From contig PXCF01000093.1 of assembly GCA_003566715.1 (NCBI GenBank), forward strand, positions 1-51,457: a DNA stretch of 51,457 nucleotides, in the 5' to 3' direction. The DNA is from Cryomorphaceae bacterium. GTDB taxonomy: Bacteria > Bacteroidota > Bacteroidia > Flavobacteriales > Schleiferiaceae. Positions 26,701 through 35,235 of the stretch are shown piece after piece (the first letter of the stretch is position 1; each line of letters begins with the position of its first letter). The translations under genes and the position numbers were made by a program. The notes beneath the pieces are model-generated. The model saw nothing but the letters and a program-made list of their open reading frames with translations. It was not told where the DNA came from and did no database searches.

Positions 26701-27375
26701 ATGTCAAATAAAAGAAAAGCATTACTGGTAGGCGGAACAGGTTTGGTTGGTTCACATTTATTGAAGTTGCTCGAAGAGAATGATGCTTACGTTGAGGTCA
26801 GAGTGATGGGTAGAACGGCACCTGATTCCAAAAAAAGCAAGGTGAAGTTCATTCCGGCAGTTCTAACCAATGGGAAATTTCCCCGCTCGGCCTTTGTTGA
26901 TGTACACGATGTGTTTTGCTGCATTGGCACAACCCAGAAGAAGACACCAGACAAAGAGGCTTACCGGGATATAGATGTTGGAATACCCGCCAATATAGCC
27001 AGTACTTCAAGTATTTTTAATGCGCGGAATTTTTTGGTGGTTAGCTCGGTAGGGGCGTCCGACCAAAGTCGATTCTTCTATCTTCGCTTCAAAGGTGAAA
27101 TGGAAGAAAAGGTTATTGTTTCGGGGGTGCCTACGATTGAGATTTTCAGACCAAATACACTTCTGGGCAAACGTAAGGAATTTAGGTTTGGGGAGTGGGT
27201 TGCCAAGGTGTTTAGCAATATTACGTCTTGGTTTATGCCGAAAAAATATCAAGCCATAAAGGCCTCAGACGTCGCTAAAGCCATGTTGGTTAGGGCGTTG
27301 GATGATCCCGATGCCGGTGTGAACGTATGGGAATCTAACCAGATTGAGACACTGGCCAAGGAATATAAAAATTAG
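26701..27375 (+). CDS. NAD(P)-binding atypical SDR (HTATIP2/TIP30-like)
   Basis: 224 residues. Rossmann nucleotide motif GGTGLVGSHL at 11-20, then VMGRTAP after the second strand, and DVFCCIGTTQKKT, which is typical of the TIP30-like group. The active-site region has VVSSVGAS and a YLRFKGEME segment holding a Tyr and Lys in the SDR Y-x3-K arrangement. The C-terminal part has EIFRPNTLLGKR. Substrate unknown. It ends 4 bases before the convergent beta-propeller gene. Confidence 0.88.
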   Translation: MSNKRKALLVGGTGLVGSHLLKLLEENDAYVEVRVMGRTAPDSKKSKVKFIPAVLTNGKFPRSAFVDVHDVFCCIGTTQKKTPDKEAYRDIDVGIPANIASTSSIFNARNFLVVSSVGASDQSRFFYLRFKGEMEEKVIVSGVPTIEIFRPNTLLGKRKEFRFGEWVAKVFSNITSWFMPKKYQAIKASDVAKAMLVRALDDPDAGVNVWESNQIETLAKEYKN

Positions 27376-27379
27376 TCGG

Positions 27380-28573
27380 CTAGTTCTTTTGGAAGAACTT
27401 TTCTAAAGACTCATTTTCACCTCTTATGCGTTTGAAGATGAGGGCGTTTGGTTGTTCGTCGACGATGAGGTTGATCACGTAGGGTGCAGGCAACAAGGTC
27501 GATACATCGACGTTGAGCCGTTGAAACCCTGTTTTGTGAATGGATGGCGACATCACCTTGACGCGATCGCCTTCGGTGTTAAAAATTTCGTACCCAACTT
27601 TTGTTTCAAACGGCAGGATAAAGGTTATTTGAAGTGTATCACTCACTTCACTTTCTGCAGCTTTTACCTTGTAATCGATGGGTAAAAGATGGAGGTCTAG
27701 TCCCAATAACTCATAAAGCATTTTTTTGGGAAAGCGATACAGTTGCGGTCCGGGGAGGTTTTTAAACGCTTCATCGGAGATAAAAATATAGGCATTGCCG
27801 AAACCAATGGCTTCTTTCTGACTAAATTGTCCCAATGAGATAACGGTTTGCTCCCCTTGCCACGGCAGGAGGGTATGGCCATTCGAAAAGGCGGTAACTT
27901 TATTCTGCCCGAGCAGCAGTAGAGTTCCACTTGCTGCTTCGAAATCGGCCGAGGTTACCCAGGAGGTATATCGACTGATGCCGGGAATGCGAACCGAGTC
28001 CATCGGTTCGACATGATCGTACATACCGGGTTGATCGGGTATGCTAAATACCCAGCTGATCCCGTCAAAAGGAACCCGGCGGTTTTTCGAGAAAAAGTAC
28101 AGTGAATCGTTGTGCCAATAAATGGACTCCACATCATACATGAGGTCGCCGGGAGGGAAGTTGCCCGCATACGTGATCTCGATCTTATCGGCCGTGATAT
28201 GATCGTTTTCTTGAAACAATAGGTCTTGGTGAAACTTATATACCTGCACTGTTTTGCGGTTATTGCGATTGTTGCCCATATCGGCCAAATAAATAAAGCC
28301 TTTTGAATCAACCGCGGCATCTTCCCAGTCGGTGTTCTTTGCATTACGGATACAGATCTTCTTCAACAACGCACATCGATCATCGACCAAGTAAACGCAA
28401 GGTTCGTGTCCACTGTCGTTGTGGAACATGAAAAGACTGTCGTTTAAGACCACCATACCGCTGTTTTCTGCCAGCTCTCCCGGCAGGGTGCAGACCACTT
28501 CAGGAACAATTTCTTGTCCCTGTACGCCTTGATTAATGAGAAGTGCAATAATGGAAATGATGTCTTTTAACAT
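27380..28573 (-). CDS. Secreted beta-propeller-like protein with T9SS-like C-terminal domain
   Basis: 397 residues. Signal peptide 1-20. Residues about 25-300 contain repeated strands (ENSGMVVLNDSLFMFHNDSG, DVESIYWHNDSLYFF) typical of propeller proteins. The last 80 residues (ITFILPFETKVGYEIFNTEG, then VSTLLPAPYVINLIV) resemble a type A sorting domain of the type IX secretion system, but 12 extra residues follow the usual end point. Likely secreted or surface-attached; catalytic function not visible. A TACTTTTG lies 5 bases upstream of the start codon on its own strand, without a -33 partner. Confidence 0.75.
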   Translation of the reverse strand: MLKDIISIIALLINQGVQGQEIVPEVVCTLPGELAENSGMVVLNDSLFMFHNDSGHEPCVYLVDDRCALLKKICIRNAKNTDWEDAAVDSKGFIYLADMGNNRNNRKTVQVYKFHQDLLFQENDHITADKIEITYAGNFPPGDLMYDVESIYWHNDSLYFFSKNRRVPFDGISWVFSIPDQPGMYDHVEPMDSVRIPGISRYTSWVTSADFEAASGTLLLLGQNKVTAFSNGHTLLPWQGEQTVISLGQFSQKEAIGFGNAYIFISDEAFKNLPGPQLYRFPKKMLYELLGLDLHLLPIDYKVKAAESEVSDTLQITFILPFETKVGYEIFNTEGDRVKVMSPSIHKTGFQRLNVDVSTLLPAPYVINLIVDEQPNALIFKRIRGENESLEKFFQKN

Positions 28574-28608
28574 GATTCAAAAGTACAGCACATCAGGCAT
28601 AATCCAGC

Positions 28609-28640
28609 TTGTCGAGCTTCGTTTTTTATCCGTACTTTCG
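28609..28640 (+). promoter_or_regulatory. Promoter of the DUF6913-dapA-xrtF run
   Basis: TTG at 28609-28611, 21 bases, TACTTTCG at 28633-28640 (a TTCG variant of the -7 box), 20 bases before the DUF6913 start. Confidence 0.6.
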
Positions 28641-28660
28641 CAGCATCAAAAACGGTAATC

Positions 28661-29155
28661 ATGGGCTGGATATCCAGATTGTTTTCTCCCTCGAAAACTA
28701 CAGATAAAAAACATTTCGGCGGTTGGCCTGAGGTCAAGCAGGTATTGATTTTATTTGACAATCACAAAGACCTTGTCCATGCGCTGGCCCAAAAGTGGGC
28801 CGATGAAGGGAAGGAGGTGAATCTGATTTACTGGAAAACTCCCGCGCCTAAAAAAGATTTGCGAAAAGATTGCTTCACCGAGAAAGACATTCGTTTTGGG
28901 AAAATCATCAACACGAAGTTTGATAAACACTGGAACGATGGGGTGTTGTTTGATTTCACCATTTCTACACACAAGCGCCTCCAGCGTTTACTCGCTGTTT
29001 CGTCTTTTGACTTTATGGCCGGAATCAATGGGGCGCATAAATCTCATTACGATCTTTTTACGCCTTATGTTGATGGTAAATTTGAATCTTGTTTGAACAC
29101 CGTTGAATCGTACATTAAAATCATTAATTCCAATAAAAACACCGTATCATTATGA
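28661..29155 (+). CDS. DUF6913 family protein
   Basis: 164 residues, recognised as DUF6913 mainly from its position before dapA and its pattern: VKQVLILFDNHKDLV, then FDFTISTHKRLQRLLAVSS and FMAGINGAHKSHYDLF. It is predicted alpha/beta and soluble, with no signal peptide. Function unknown. Its stop overlaps the dapA start by 4 bases, so the two are translated together. Confidence 0.8.
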   Translation: MGWISRLFSPSKTTDKKHFGGWPEVKQVLILFDNHKDLVHALAQKWADEGKEVNLIYWKTPAPKKDLRKDCFTEKDIRFGKIINTKFDKHWNDGVLFDFTISTHKRLQRLLAVSSFDFMAGINGAHKSHYDLFTPYVDGKFESCLNTVESYIKIINSNKNTVSL

Positions 29156-30036
29156 ACAGCAATCGCCCATTTTCCGGAACAGGTATCGCCATGGTTACGC
29201 CATTTGACGCCGATAAACAAGTCGATTTTGCAGCGGTAGAAAAACTGACCAACCACCTTGTAGACAATGGTGTAAACTACCTTGTGGTTATGGGAACCAC
29301 CGGTGAATCAGCCACATTAACCAAAAATGAAAAATTAGCGGTGCTCAATCGGGTTATTAAAATCAACAATGGCCGTTGCCAGATTGTATACGGATTGGGT
29401 GGGAACAACACTGTGGCGCTGGCGAAGGAGATGGAAGAAATGAACATTGAAGGTGTATCGGCCTTTTTATCTGTTTCTCCTTACTACAACAAACCAACCC
29501 AAGAGGGCATTTATCAGCACTATAAAGTCCTTTCTCAGGCTTCGCCGCTTCCCATTATTCTCTACAATGTTCCCGGAAGAACAGGCAGCAACATGAGTGC
29601 CGAAACCACCCTGCGATTGGCGCGTGATTTTTCCAACATCGTGGCCATCAAGGAAGCTTCCGGAAATATGGAACAAGTCATGCAAATCATCAATGAACGA
29701 CCGGCTGACTTCTCCGTTATATCCGGCGATGACAATCTGACTTTCCCGATGATCTGTTTGGGAGGAGATGGCGTGATTAGTGTATCCGGACAAGCATACC
29801 CGGCTATGTTTAGCAAGATGGTTGCCGATGCATTAAACGGTTCGTTTAGCGATGCCAGAGATGCGCATTACAAGTTGTTTACTTTTACCCAGTTGTTATT
29901 TGCAGAAGGCAACCCTGGAGGCATTAAGGCTGCCCTAGAGAAACTGGGTGTTTGCGACGACCACATGCGTTTGCCTCTTTACCCCATAAGCGTTGAAACG
30001 CGCAAAAAGTTAATGGATGTTATGTCTGCCATTTAA
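29152..30036 (+). CDS. dapA: 4-hydroxy-tetrahydrodipicolinate synthase
   Basis: 294 residues, a TIM barrel of the DHDPS/NAL family. The Schiff-base Lys167 is in AIKEASGN, Tyr139 in YNVPGRTG with Arg143, and the GTTGESATL segment at 48-56 provides the catalytic Thr. It condenses pyruvate with aspartate semialdehyde, the entry step to diaminopimelate and lysine. The four-base overlap with DUF6913 and the close xrtF gene (21-base gap) suggest an operon. Confidence 0.96.
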   Translation: MNSNRPFSGTGIAMVTPFDADKQVDFAAVEKLTNHLVDNGVNYLVVMGTTGESATLTKNEKLAVLNRVIKINNGRCQIVYGLGGNNTVALAKEMEEMNIEGVSAFLSVSPYYNKPTQEGIYQHYKVLSQASPLPIILYNVPGRTGSNMSAETTLRLARDFSNIVAIKEASGNMEQVMQIINERPADFSVISGDDNLTFPMICLGGDGVISVSGQAYPAMFSKMVADALNGSFSDARDAHYKLFTFTQLLFAEGNPGGIKAALEKLGVCDDHMRLPLYPISVETRKKLMDVMSAI

Positions 30037-30057
30037 TCCAACCAATCACGCCCGCTC

Positions 30058-30609
30058 ATGCTCGACAGTTTTAAACCAACGCTCAACTTCCTCCTTCGAT
30101 TTATCATCATCTATGGGGTAGGAAGTTTATTGTATTCACTATACATAGCGCATTATGACCCCAAGCCGGATGGGGTAACCGAACTGGTTGCTAAACAGAT
30201 GGCTTGGACCATGAATGCTTTTGGTCAAAACGTTGAGCTTTACGAAGTTGAAACAGATCCCTACGTAGGGGTTATGTACAACGAAACCCAGAGTGTTAGT
30301 ATTTTTGAGGGTTGTAATGGTCTGGCAGTGATGATTTTGTTTGCGGCCTTTGTCGTAGCCTTTAGGGGGGCAAACAACATGGCCGCATTGTGGTTTATTC
30401 CCCTGGGCTTTTTCTTCATTCACTTGTTCAATATCCTGCGCCTGGCGCTGCTGATTGTTATAAACTTCTACTACACCAGCGCTTTTCACTTTTACCACAA
30501 ATTCGTATTCACCGGAATCATTTACGCATTTGTGTTGTTGTTGTGGATATGGTGGGTACAAATACAGAAACAAAATCCGGCGACTGCGTCAACTACCGAG
30601 GATAACTAA
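30058..30609 (+). CDS. xrtF: Exosortase family protein XrtF
   Basis: 183 residues with about five membrane helices. The exosortase triad is present: Cys86 in EGCNGLA, Arg128 in NILRLALL and His147 in HFYHKF. Exosortases cut a C-terminal sorting signal at the membrane and probably link the protein to a carrier; the F type is found in flavobacteria and has no firmly known substrate. The associated membrane protein follows 9 bases later. No protein with an obvious matching tail is in this window. Confidence 0.92.
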   Translation: MLDSFKPTLNFLLRFIIIYGVGSLLYSLYIAHYDPKPDGVTELVAKQMAWTMNAFGQNVELYEVETDPYVGVMYNETQSVSIFEGCNGLAVMILFAAFVVAFRGANNMAALWFIPLGFFFIHLFNILRLALLIVINFYYTSAFHFYHKFVFTGIIYAFVLLLWIWWVQIQKQNPATASTTEDN

Positions 30610-30618
30610 CGGCCCATT

Positions 30619-31077
30619 ATGTCTATATTGAACATCAAGCAAAAGTCACCTCTATCCACGTTGATAAGAGCCTTGGCCATTTTTGCCGGCATCTCTGGAT
30701 TGGCCGTAATTTATGTGTTTCAACGCGATCTTTTCTACAGTGGTTTCTCTGATATGGGCGCGGGAACAGTAAAGGTTGAAAACTTTGACACAGCGCGCTT
30801 TATGTGGCACAAGTTTGTTCGCTTGTTGCTAAATGACACCTTCAGTCTATTCATCATTTTCGGTGTTTTTATGAGAAAAGACTTCATGCAGTTTGGCTTT
30901 AGGTTGCTATTGGTTGAGGTATTTATCATACTACCTATCTATCTTTCCCTCAGTATTTTTGCTTATGAATACAAGCGTTTTTTTCTTCAGCACATACACA
31001 GACTGATTGTTAATCCGGTCTTGATGATGTTGTTGATTCCGGCGTTCTTTTATCAGCAACACAAAGAATCAAAGTAG
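30619..31077 (+). CDS. Exosortase F system-associated membrane protein
   Basis: 152 residues, about four membrane helices, with FARY-like charged turns (DTARFMWHKFVRLLLND, RKDFMQFGFR). Recognised by its position directly after xrtF and the typical length and motifs of the XrtF-associated family. It may assist XrtF in substrate handling; its mechanism is unknown. Confidence 0.85.
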   Translation: MSILNIKQKSPLSTLIRALAIFAGISGLAVIYVFQRDLFYSGFSDMGAGTVKVENFDTARFMWHKFVRLLLNDTFSLFIIFGVFMRKDFMQFGFRLLLVEVFIILPIYLSLSIFAYEYKRFFLQHIHRLIVNPVLMMLLIPAFFYQQHKESK

Positions 31078-31108
31078 AGAATTGTCTAAATGCCCAGAAA
31101 AAGGCCAT

Positions 31109-31918
31109 TTACTCTTCCAGTAAGGGGTATAATATATCCAGTTTTGGACTGATGACGATTTCCGTACGTCGGTTTTTTGCGCGACCTTCCGGTGTGTCGT
31201 TTGACGAAATGGGGCGGTATTCGCTTCTACCGGTGGCGCGGATGCGTTCTCCGTCAACCCTGTATTCGTCTACCAATATCCTGGTGATGGCCGTGGCACG
31301 AGCAGCAGATAGGTCCCAGTTGTCGCTAAAGCGGGCTGTGCGAATGGGCACGCTGTCGGTGTGCCCGATGATTTCGATTTGCAAGTCCGGACTATTGGCC
31401 AATACGTCGGAAACAGATTTCAGCGCATCTTTTCCGCGCTTATCAACAATGGCACTTCCGGAGGCAAACAAAAGGTTTTCGGACAGGTTGATGTATAGCT
31501 TGCCGTCGCGCATTTCTAATTCTAAATCCTTAGCCGGCACATTGATCAAGGCGTCGCGCATGGTTCGTCTAAGTTGGCGCATACGCTCATTTTGTTCGTA
31601 TACCTGCTGCTGCAGTTCGCGAAGGCGTTCGGCACGTTCGGCCAAGGTTCCTTCCTTTTCTTTAAGTGCATCACTTTTCTGATCGAGCTGGGCAAGAAGG
31701 CTACTGGTAAGGTTGTTCTGTTCTTGCTTGTAGTTGGCAAACGAATCCGAAAGTGATACTAGGTTTTCCCCCAAACGGCTGTTTTCCCCGGAAAGGGCGG
31801 TGCTGTCTCTTTCTAAGCGATCGATGTGATCCAGGGCCATTTGGTGGTTTTTTTTGCTTACGCAACTCATTGTCATTAGTGAAGAAAAAGTAAGTATAAC
31901 GAAATTCGTGCGGTTCAT
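31109..31918 (-). CDS. OmpA-family lipoprotein with coiled coil
   Basis: 269 residues. Lipoprotein signal with Cys19 in TMSC. Residues about 25-115 form a long coiled coil (RLERDSTALSGEN, ERAERLRELQQQ). The OmpA-like domain (about 130-262) binds peptidoglycan: IEIIGHTDSVP, NWDLSAARATAI, and the closing NRRTEIVIS. It likely tethers the outer membrane to the cell wall. It has its own promoter (31952-31981). The bases just before AUG read CCACCTCCTCT, resembling the anti-Shine-Dalgarno itself. Confidence 0.92.
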   Translation of the reverse strand: MNRTNFVILTFSSLMTMSCVSKKNHQMALDHIDRLERDSTALSGENSRLGENLVSLSDSFANYKQEQNNLTSSLLAQLDQKSDALKEKEGTLAERAERLRELQQQVYEQNERMRQLRRTMRDALINVPAKDLELEMRDGKLYINLSENLLFASGSAIVDKRGKDALKSVSDVLANSPDLQIEIIGHTDSVPIRTARFSDNWDLSAARATAITRILVDEYRVDGERIRATGRSEYRPISSNDTPEGRAKNRRTEIVISPKLDILYPLLEE

Positions 31919-31951
31919 AGAGGAGGTGGTTGTTTAATGTTCAATAATTTG

Positions 31952-31981
31952 CAAAGCTATAGAATCAAATTTGAGGCCCAA
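31952..31981 (-). promoter_or_regulatory. Promoter of the OmpA-family lipoprotein gene
   Basis: On the minus strand TTG (31981-31979), 19 bases, TAGCTTTG (31959-31952). The leader is about 30 bases. Confidence 0.7.
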
Positions 31982-32069
31982 ATATTTACTTATTACAAAT
32001 TTTTTTTTAAAAAATGATGTCCATATCGCGATTATTCCTATTTTTACCCTTCTAAAACTCCCATTGCTG

Positions 32070-32744
32070 ATGATTAAAAAAATACTCGTATCCATTTTAT
32101 TTTTGTTAGCCGTTGCAGCAAATGCACAATTCAGATGGAATGACGTCTCATTCTATTTTCAAGGCGGTATTTACAATTCTTCTATTCTGAATCCCAACTA
32201 TTACACCGAAGAAATTGATCTTCGTATTCCCACCGTTAGAGGAAGTGGGGGCGTAGGGTTACTCTACAATTTTAACGACCGTTATGGTTTGAGTTTTGGT
32301 GGTGACTACGAAAGAAAGGGTCAGCAGTTTGAAGAATTTCGTCGGGGCAATACCGTGCGCAGGGATTACACTCTGGATTATATTACCGGAAACGTTATGT
32401 TTCGCTATTTTGGAAAGGCGTTCAATGTTGGCGTAGGGGGCTATTACAGTTACAAGATCAACGAGGTTTTGCATTTTCGCAACGACGTACAGCACGGGAC
32501 CATCCGCTTTGAGAACGACGATTATTTCTATAACGACGATGTGGGTGTAATCTTAGAGTTGGGCTGGATGTTTGACCTTGATTATCGCACCAAAGCCAAT
32601 TTTTCACTCTTTGGTTCTTACGGAATGCTTGAACTCAATCGCAGTCGCCACCAATATATCATCACTGGCGATACCTATACTGCTGCACGAAATCTTGTGG
32701 TGGGATTTAAGGCAACCATATTTATTATCACGCAACCGTATTAA
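32070..32744 (+). CDS. Outer-membrane beta-barrel protein
   Basis: 224 residues from MIKKILVSILFLLAVAANAQ (the frame opens at 31971, but this Met starts a clear signal peptide ending NAQ). The rest is alternating aromatic/polar strands with glycine-rich turns (GGVGLLYNFNDRYGLSFGGDYE, GVGGYYSYK), typical of the small outer-membrane beta-barrel (OprF/PorT-like) fold. It ends in aromatic residues ITQPY. Function unknown; its stop overlaps the convergent oxidoreductase by 4 bases. Confidence 0.8.
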   Translation: MIKKILVSILFLLAVAANAQFRWNDVSFYFQGGIYNSSILNPNYYTEEIDLRIPTVRGSGGVGLLYNFNDRYGLSFGGDYERKGQQFEEFRRGNTVRRDYTLDYITGNVMFRYFGKAFNVGVGGYYSYKINEVLHFRNDVQHGTIRFENDDYFYNDDVGVILELGWMFDLDYRTKANFSLFGSYGMLELNRSRHQYIITGDTYTAARNLVVGFKATIFIITQPY

Positions 32745-33838
32745 TTTTCCACAAAGCCTTTCCACTTTCGCATGTATTCAACAAATGCCGGATTGAGTCC
32801 TGCGTTTTTCAAGTGAGTAACACTAAATGGTGGGGCGCTGGGGTGATAATCCGTATCTTGGAGGTATTCATTAACCCAGTTTGGGTGCGCAATGGCAACT
32901 CTTCCTAGTGCCAGAATGTCCGCTCCATAAGACAACACGTCTTCGGCATCTTGTCCTCGCCATATTTTCCCTGCAGTCATCAATGGCACCTCTGGGGGCA
33001 ACACTTTTTTAAAATGCGTAATGGCCGGACCACGATCCGGGTATTTCTCGGCAGCCTTGAACGCATCCCATAAAGAGATGTGGATGTAATCAACCCCTTC
33101 GTCTTCCGCCAATCGACACGACAAGTCCAAACAGGCATCAAAATCAATTCCGTGAAACCAATTGGCATCTTCGGGCGAAAGCCTAACACCAATAAGGAAA
33201 TCTTCGCCACACCTTTCCCTGATTCCACGAACAATGTGGAGCAGAAATCGCTCGCGGTTGGCGCTGCTGCCTCCCCAATCGTCTTCACGCCGATTGGTTT
33301 CGGTGCTTAAAAACTGATGAATCAAATATCCGTGTGCGCCGTGAATTTCTACGCCGTGAAAGCCCGATTGTTTGCTGCGGTAAGCCGCCTCTACGTGGGC
33401 AGTGATGGCTAGATGTATGTCGCTGACGTCCATTTTACGGGCAATGGTTTGTCCGCGACTGTTGGTTCCTCCCGATGGAGAAAGATTGGTATTGGCGTCA
33501 TGCATGGCGCGCATCCCGCCGTGAAACAATTGCAACACGCCAATGCTACTGCCTTGGCGAAGCGACTCGGATAAATGAAGGAATGACTCGGCAGTTGTTT
33601 GGTTGTGTATGCCAATTTGACCATCCCAGCTTTTACCCAACGCATCCACGTATGCCCCAGCGGTGATGATGGTGCCAAATCCACCGGATGCACGCATCTT
33701 TAACCAGGTGGCTTCATCGTCGCTCAGTCGCCCGTCCGGGTGGCTTTGGGTATTCGTCATGGGTGCCAACGCCACGCGATTGGGAGCGGAAATCTTAGAC
33801 ACGGGAAAAACAATGGGGTCTTTGACGTTTGCGGACAT
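32741..33838 (-). CDS. NADH:flavin oxidoreductase (old yellow enzyme family)
   Basis: About 365 residues from MSANVKDPIVFP (frame opens at 33856). TIM barrel binding FMN: VALAPMTNTQSHPDG, the catalytic segment EIHGAHGYLIHQFLS, and NRREDDWGGS near residue 190, followed by GVRLSPED. It probably reduces activated C=C bonds using NAD(P)H. The exact substrate is not predictable. It is a single gene, divergent from the small membrane protein. Confidence 0.92.
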   Translation of the reverse strand: MSANVKDPIVFPVSKISAPNRVALAPMTNTQSHPDGRLSDDEATWLKMRASGGFGTIITAGAYVDALGKSWDGQIGIHNQTTAESFLHLSESLRQGSSIGVLQLFHGGMRAMHDANTNLSPSGGTNSRGQTIARKMDVSDIHLAITAHVEAAYRSKQSGFHGVEIHGAHGYLIHQFLSTETNRREDDWGGSSANRERFLLHIVRGIRERCGEDFLIGVRLSPEDANWFHGIDFDACLDLSCRLAEDEGVDYIHISLWDAFKAAEKYPDRGPAITHFKKVLPPEVPLMTAGKIWRGQDAEDVLSYGADILALGRVAIAHPNWVNEYLQDTDYHPSAPPFSVTHLKNAGLNPAFVEYMRKWKGFVEN

Positions 33839-33881
33839 ATTTTTAAAATTTTGCAATGGCGAAGATATTCATGCGCGACAT

Positions 33882-33889
33882 TACATTTG
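33882..33889 (+). promoter_or_regulatory. Possible -7 box very close to a start codon
   Basis: TACATTTG, an exact -7 match, ends 4 bases before the ATG at 33894. Only a distant TTTG (33850-33853) could serve as -33. If used, transcription would start at or near the ATG. Confidence 0.35.
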
Positions 33890-33893
33890 CAAT

Positions 33894-34382
33894 ATGATTA
33901 CTTTATCTATGACATTAGACACCACGTTTTACGTATTTGTTTTCTTATCCTTGTTGTTAACGGTTTTGTTGCTGTGGAAAAAGAAGCGTTTGCTCGCGGT
34001 TTTGGTTTTTTTGGTCAGTGCCAGTCTTATTTGGTATTTATGGATATACGAGCCCGATGAGGTGATAGAAAAAACCAGCGAACAAAAGAGAAATCTGCCA
34101 CGAGATTGGTCGAAAAATATGTTCGACGATTTGGTGGAGGAGTGTAAAAAGGGGGTAGAGGATATCGACGACAAGTATGCGGATTTGGTTCAAGCGTATT
34201 GTGAATGCTCGGCAGAAATGGTCATGGATGAGATGACCTACGACGATTACCGCACATATGCCCGAATGCCCCAGCAAGCGCAAGATTCCATCTTTAGGCC
34301 ACTCTCCGAACCCTGTCAACACATGGTGAACCAAATGATGCTCGACAAACTCAGAGAAGAGGGCGCAAACGGTCGTCCGTAA
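33894..34382 (+). CDS. Small membrane protein with soluble C-terminal domain (hypothetical)
   Basis: 162 residues from 33894; a start at 33909 is an alternative. The frame extends back to 33663 but would overlap the divergent gene. Two membrane helices (about 10-28 and 33-51) precede a soluble part (about 55-160) rich in acidic residues, with two conserved-looking Cys (EECKKGV, YCECS) and a third near PCQHM. I do not recognise a family. The Cys spacing could form disulfides if the tail is extracytoplasmic. Confidence 0.65.
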   Translation: MITLSMTLDTTFYVFVFLSLLLTVLLLWKKKRLLAVLVFLVSASLIWYLWIYEPDEVIEKTSEQKRNLPRDWSKNMFDDLVEECKKGVEDIDDKYADLVQAYCECSAEMVMDEMTYDDYRTYARMPQQAQDSIFRPLSEPCQHMVNQMMLDKLREEGANGRP

Positions 34383-34390
34383 AAAAATAT

Positions 34391-34421
34391 TTTGTTTCCG
34401 AAGTTTGCAATGGTAATTTCG
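34391..34421 (+). promoter_or_regulatory. Promoter of the paaG/paaH-like pair
   Basis: TTTG at 34391-34394, 19 bases, TAATTTCG at 34414-34421 (TTCG variant). The start codon is 24 bases downstream. Confidence 0.55.
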
Positions 34422-34445
34422 CCTTTTAATCATTGACTAGAAAAC

Positions 34446-35225
34446 ATGGCAGAATACATTACCACCTCTATGGAAGACGGCGTATGTGTGATTTCACTCA
34501 ACCGTCCCGACAAATACCACAGTTTTATTAAGCCCATGGAATTTGCATTGCAAGATGCGCTCGATGCTGCCGCAGAAGATGATTCGGTAAGGGCAGTGCT
34601 GCTGACCGCTACGGGAAAGGCTTTTTGCGCCGGACAAGATTTAAAGGAAGCCACGGAGCCTGGAGGCCCCGAATTGACAAAAATCGTTAGTGAGCACTAT
34701 AACCCCATCATACACAAAATGAGAAATTTACCCAAGCCTTTGGTGGTAGGAGTAAACGGGGTGGCTGCCGGAGCAGGTGCAAACATCGCCTTGGCCGGTG
34801 ATATCGTGCTTGCTACGGAGTCGGCAACCTTCATACAAGCATTCAGTAAAATCGGTTTGATTCCCGATAGTGGCGGAACCTTTATGCTTCCCAGACTGGT
34901 AGGACTGCAAAGAGCGACGGCATTGATGATGACAGCCGACCCGGTAACAGCAAAAGAAGCGGTTGATATGGGTATGATATATAAATATTTTCCCGATGAG
35001 TCTTTTGCCAAAGATGTATTGGCCTTTACCAAGAAATTGGCCAAGATGCCTACCAAAGGTTTGATGTTGACCAAGAAAGCTCTTAATAAGTCGTTGACCA
35101 ACAATCTTGATACGCAGTTGCAGTGTGAAGACGATTTGCAAACGCAAGCGGGCAATACCCGCGATTTCAAGGAAGGGGTAGCCGCATTTATTGAAAAACG
35201 CCAGCCAAATTTTGAAGGAAGATAA
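34446..35225 (+). CDS. Enoyl-CoA hydratase/isomerase (PaaG-like)
   Basis: 259 residues, crotonase fold. Oxyanion-hole regions in FCAGQDLKE and GVAAGAGANIALAGD; the segment IPDSGGTF carries an Asp typical of PaaG-type isomerases rather than the Glu pair of plain hydratases. PaaG isomerises the ring-opened epoxide intermediate in phenylacetate breakdown. The rest of a paa cluster is not visible, so a role in general acyl-CoA metabolism is also possible. The next gene begins 10 bases after its stop. Confidence 0.88.
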   Translation: MAEYITTSMEDGVCVISLNRPDKYHSFIKPMEFALQDALDAAAEDDSVRAVLLTATGKAFCAGQDLKEATEPGGPELTKIVSEHYNPIIHKMRNLPKPLVVGVNGVAAGAGANIALAGDIVLATESATFIQAFSKIGLIPDSGGTFMLPRLVGLQRATALMMTADPVTAKEAVDMGMIYKYFPDESFAKDVLAFTKKLAKMPTKGLMLTKKALNKSLTNNLDTQLQCEDDLQTQAGNTRDFKEGVAAFIEKRQPNFEGR

Positions 35226-35235
35226 AAAAACAATC

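Noticed and set aside
31088-31110. Hairpin AAATGCCC/GGCCATTT between the XrtF-associated and OmpA genes
   Set aside because: Contains a mismatch and lacks a T run on either strand; too weak to call a terminator.
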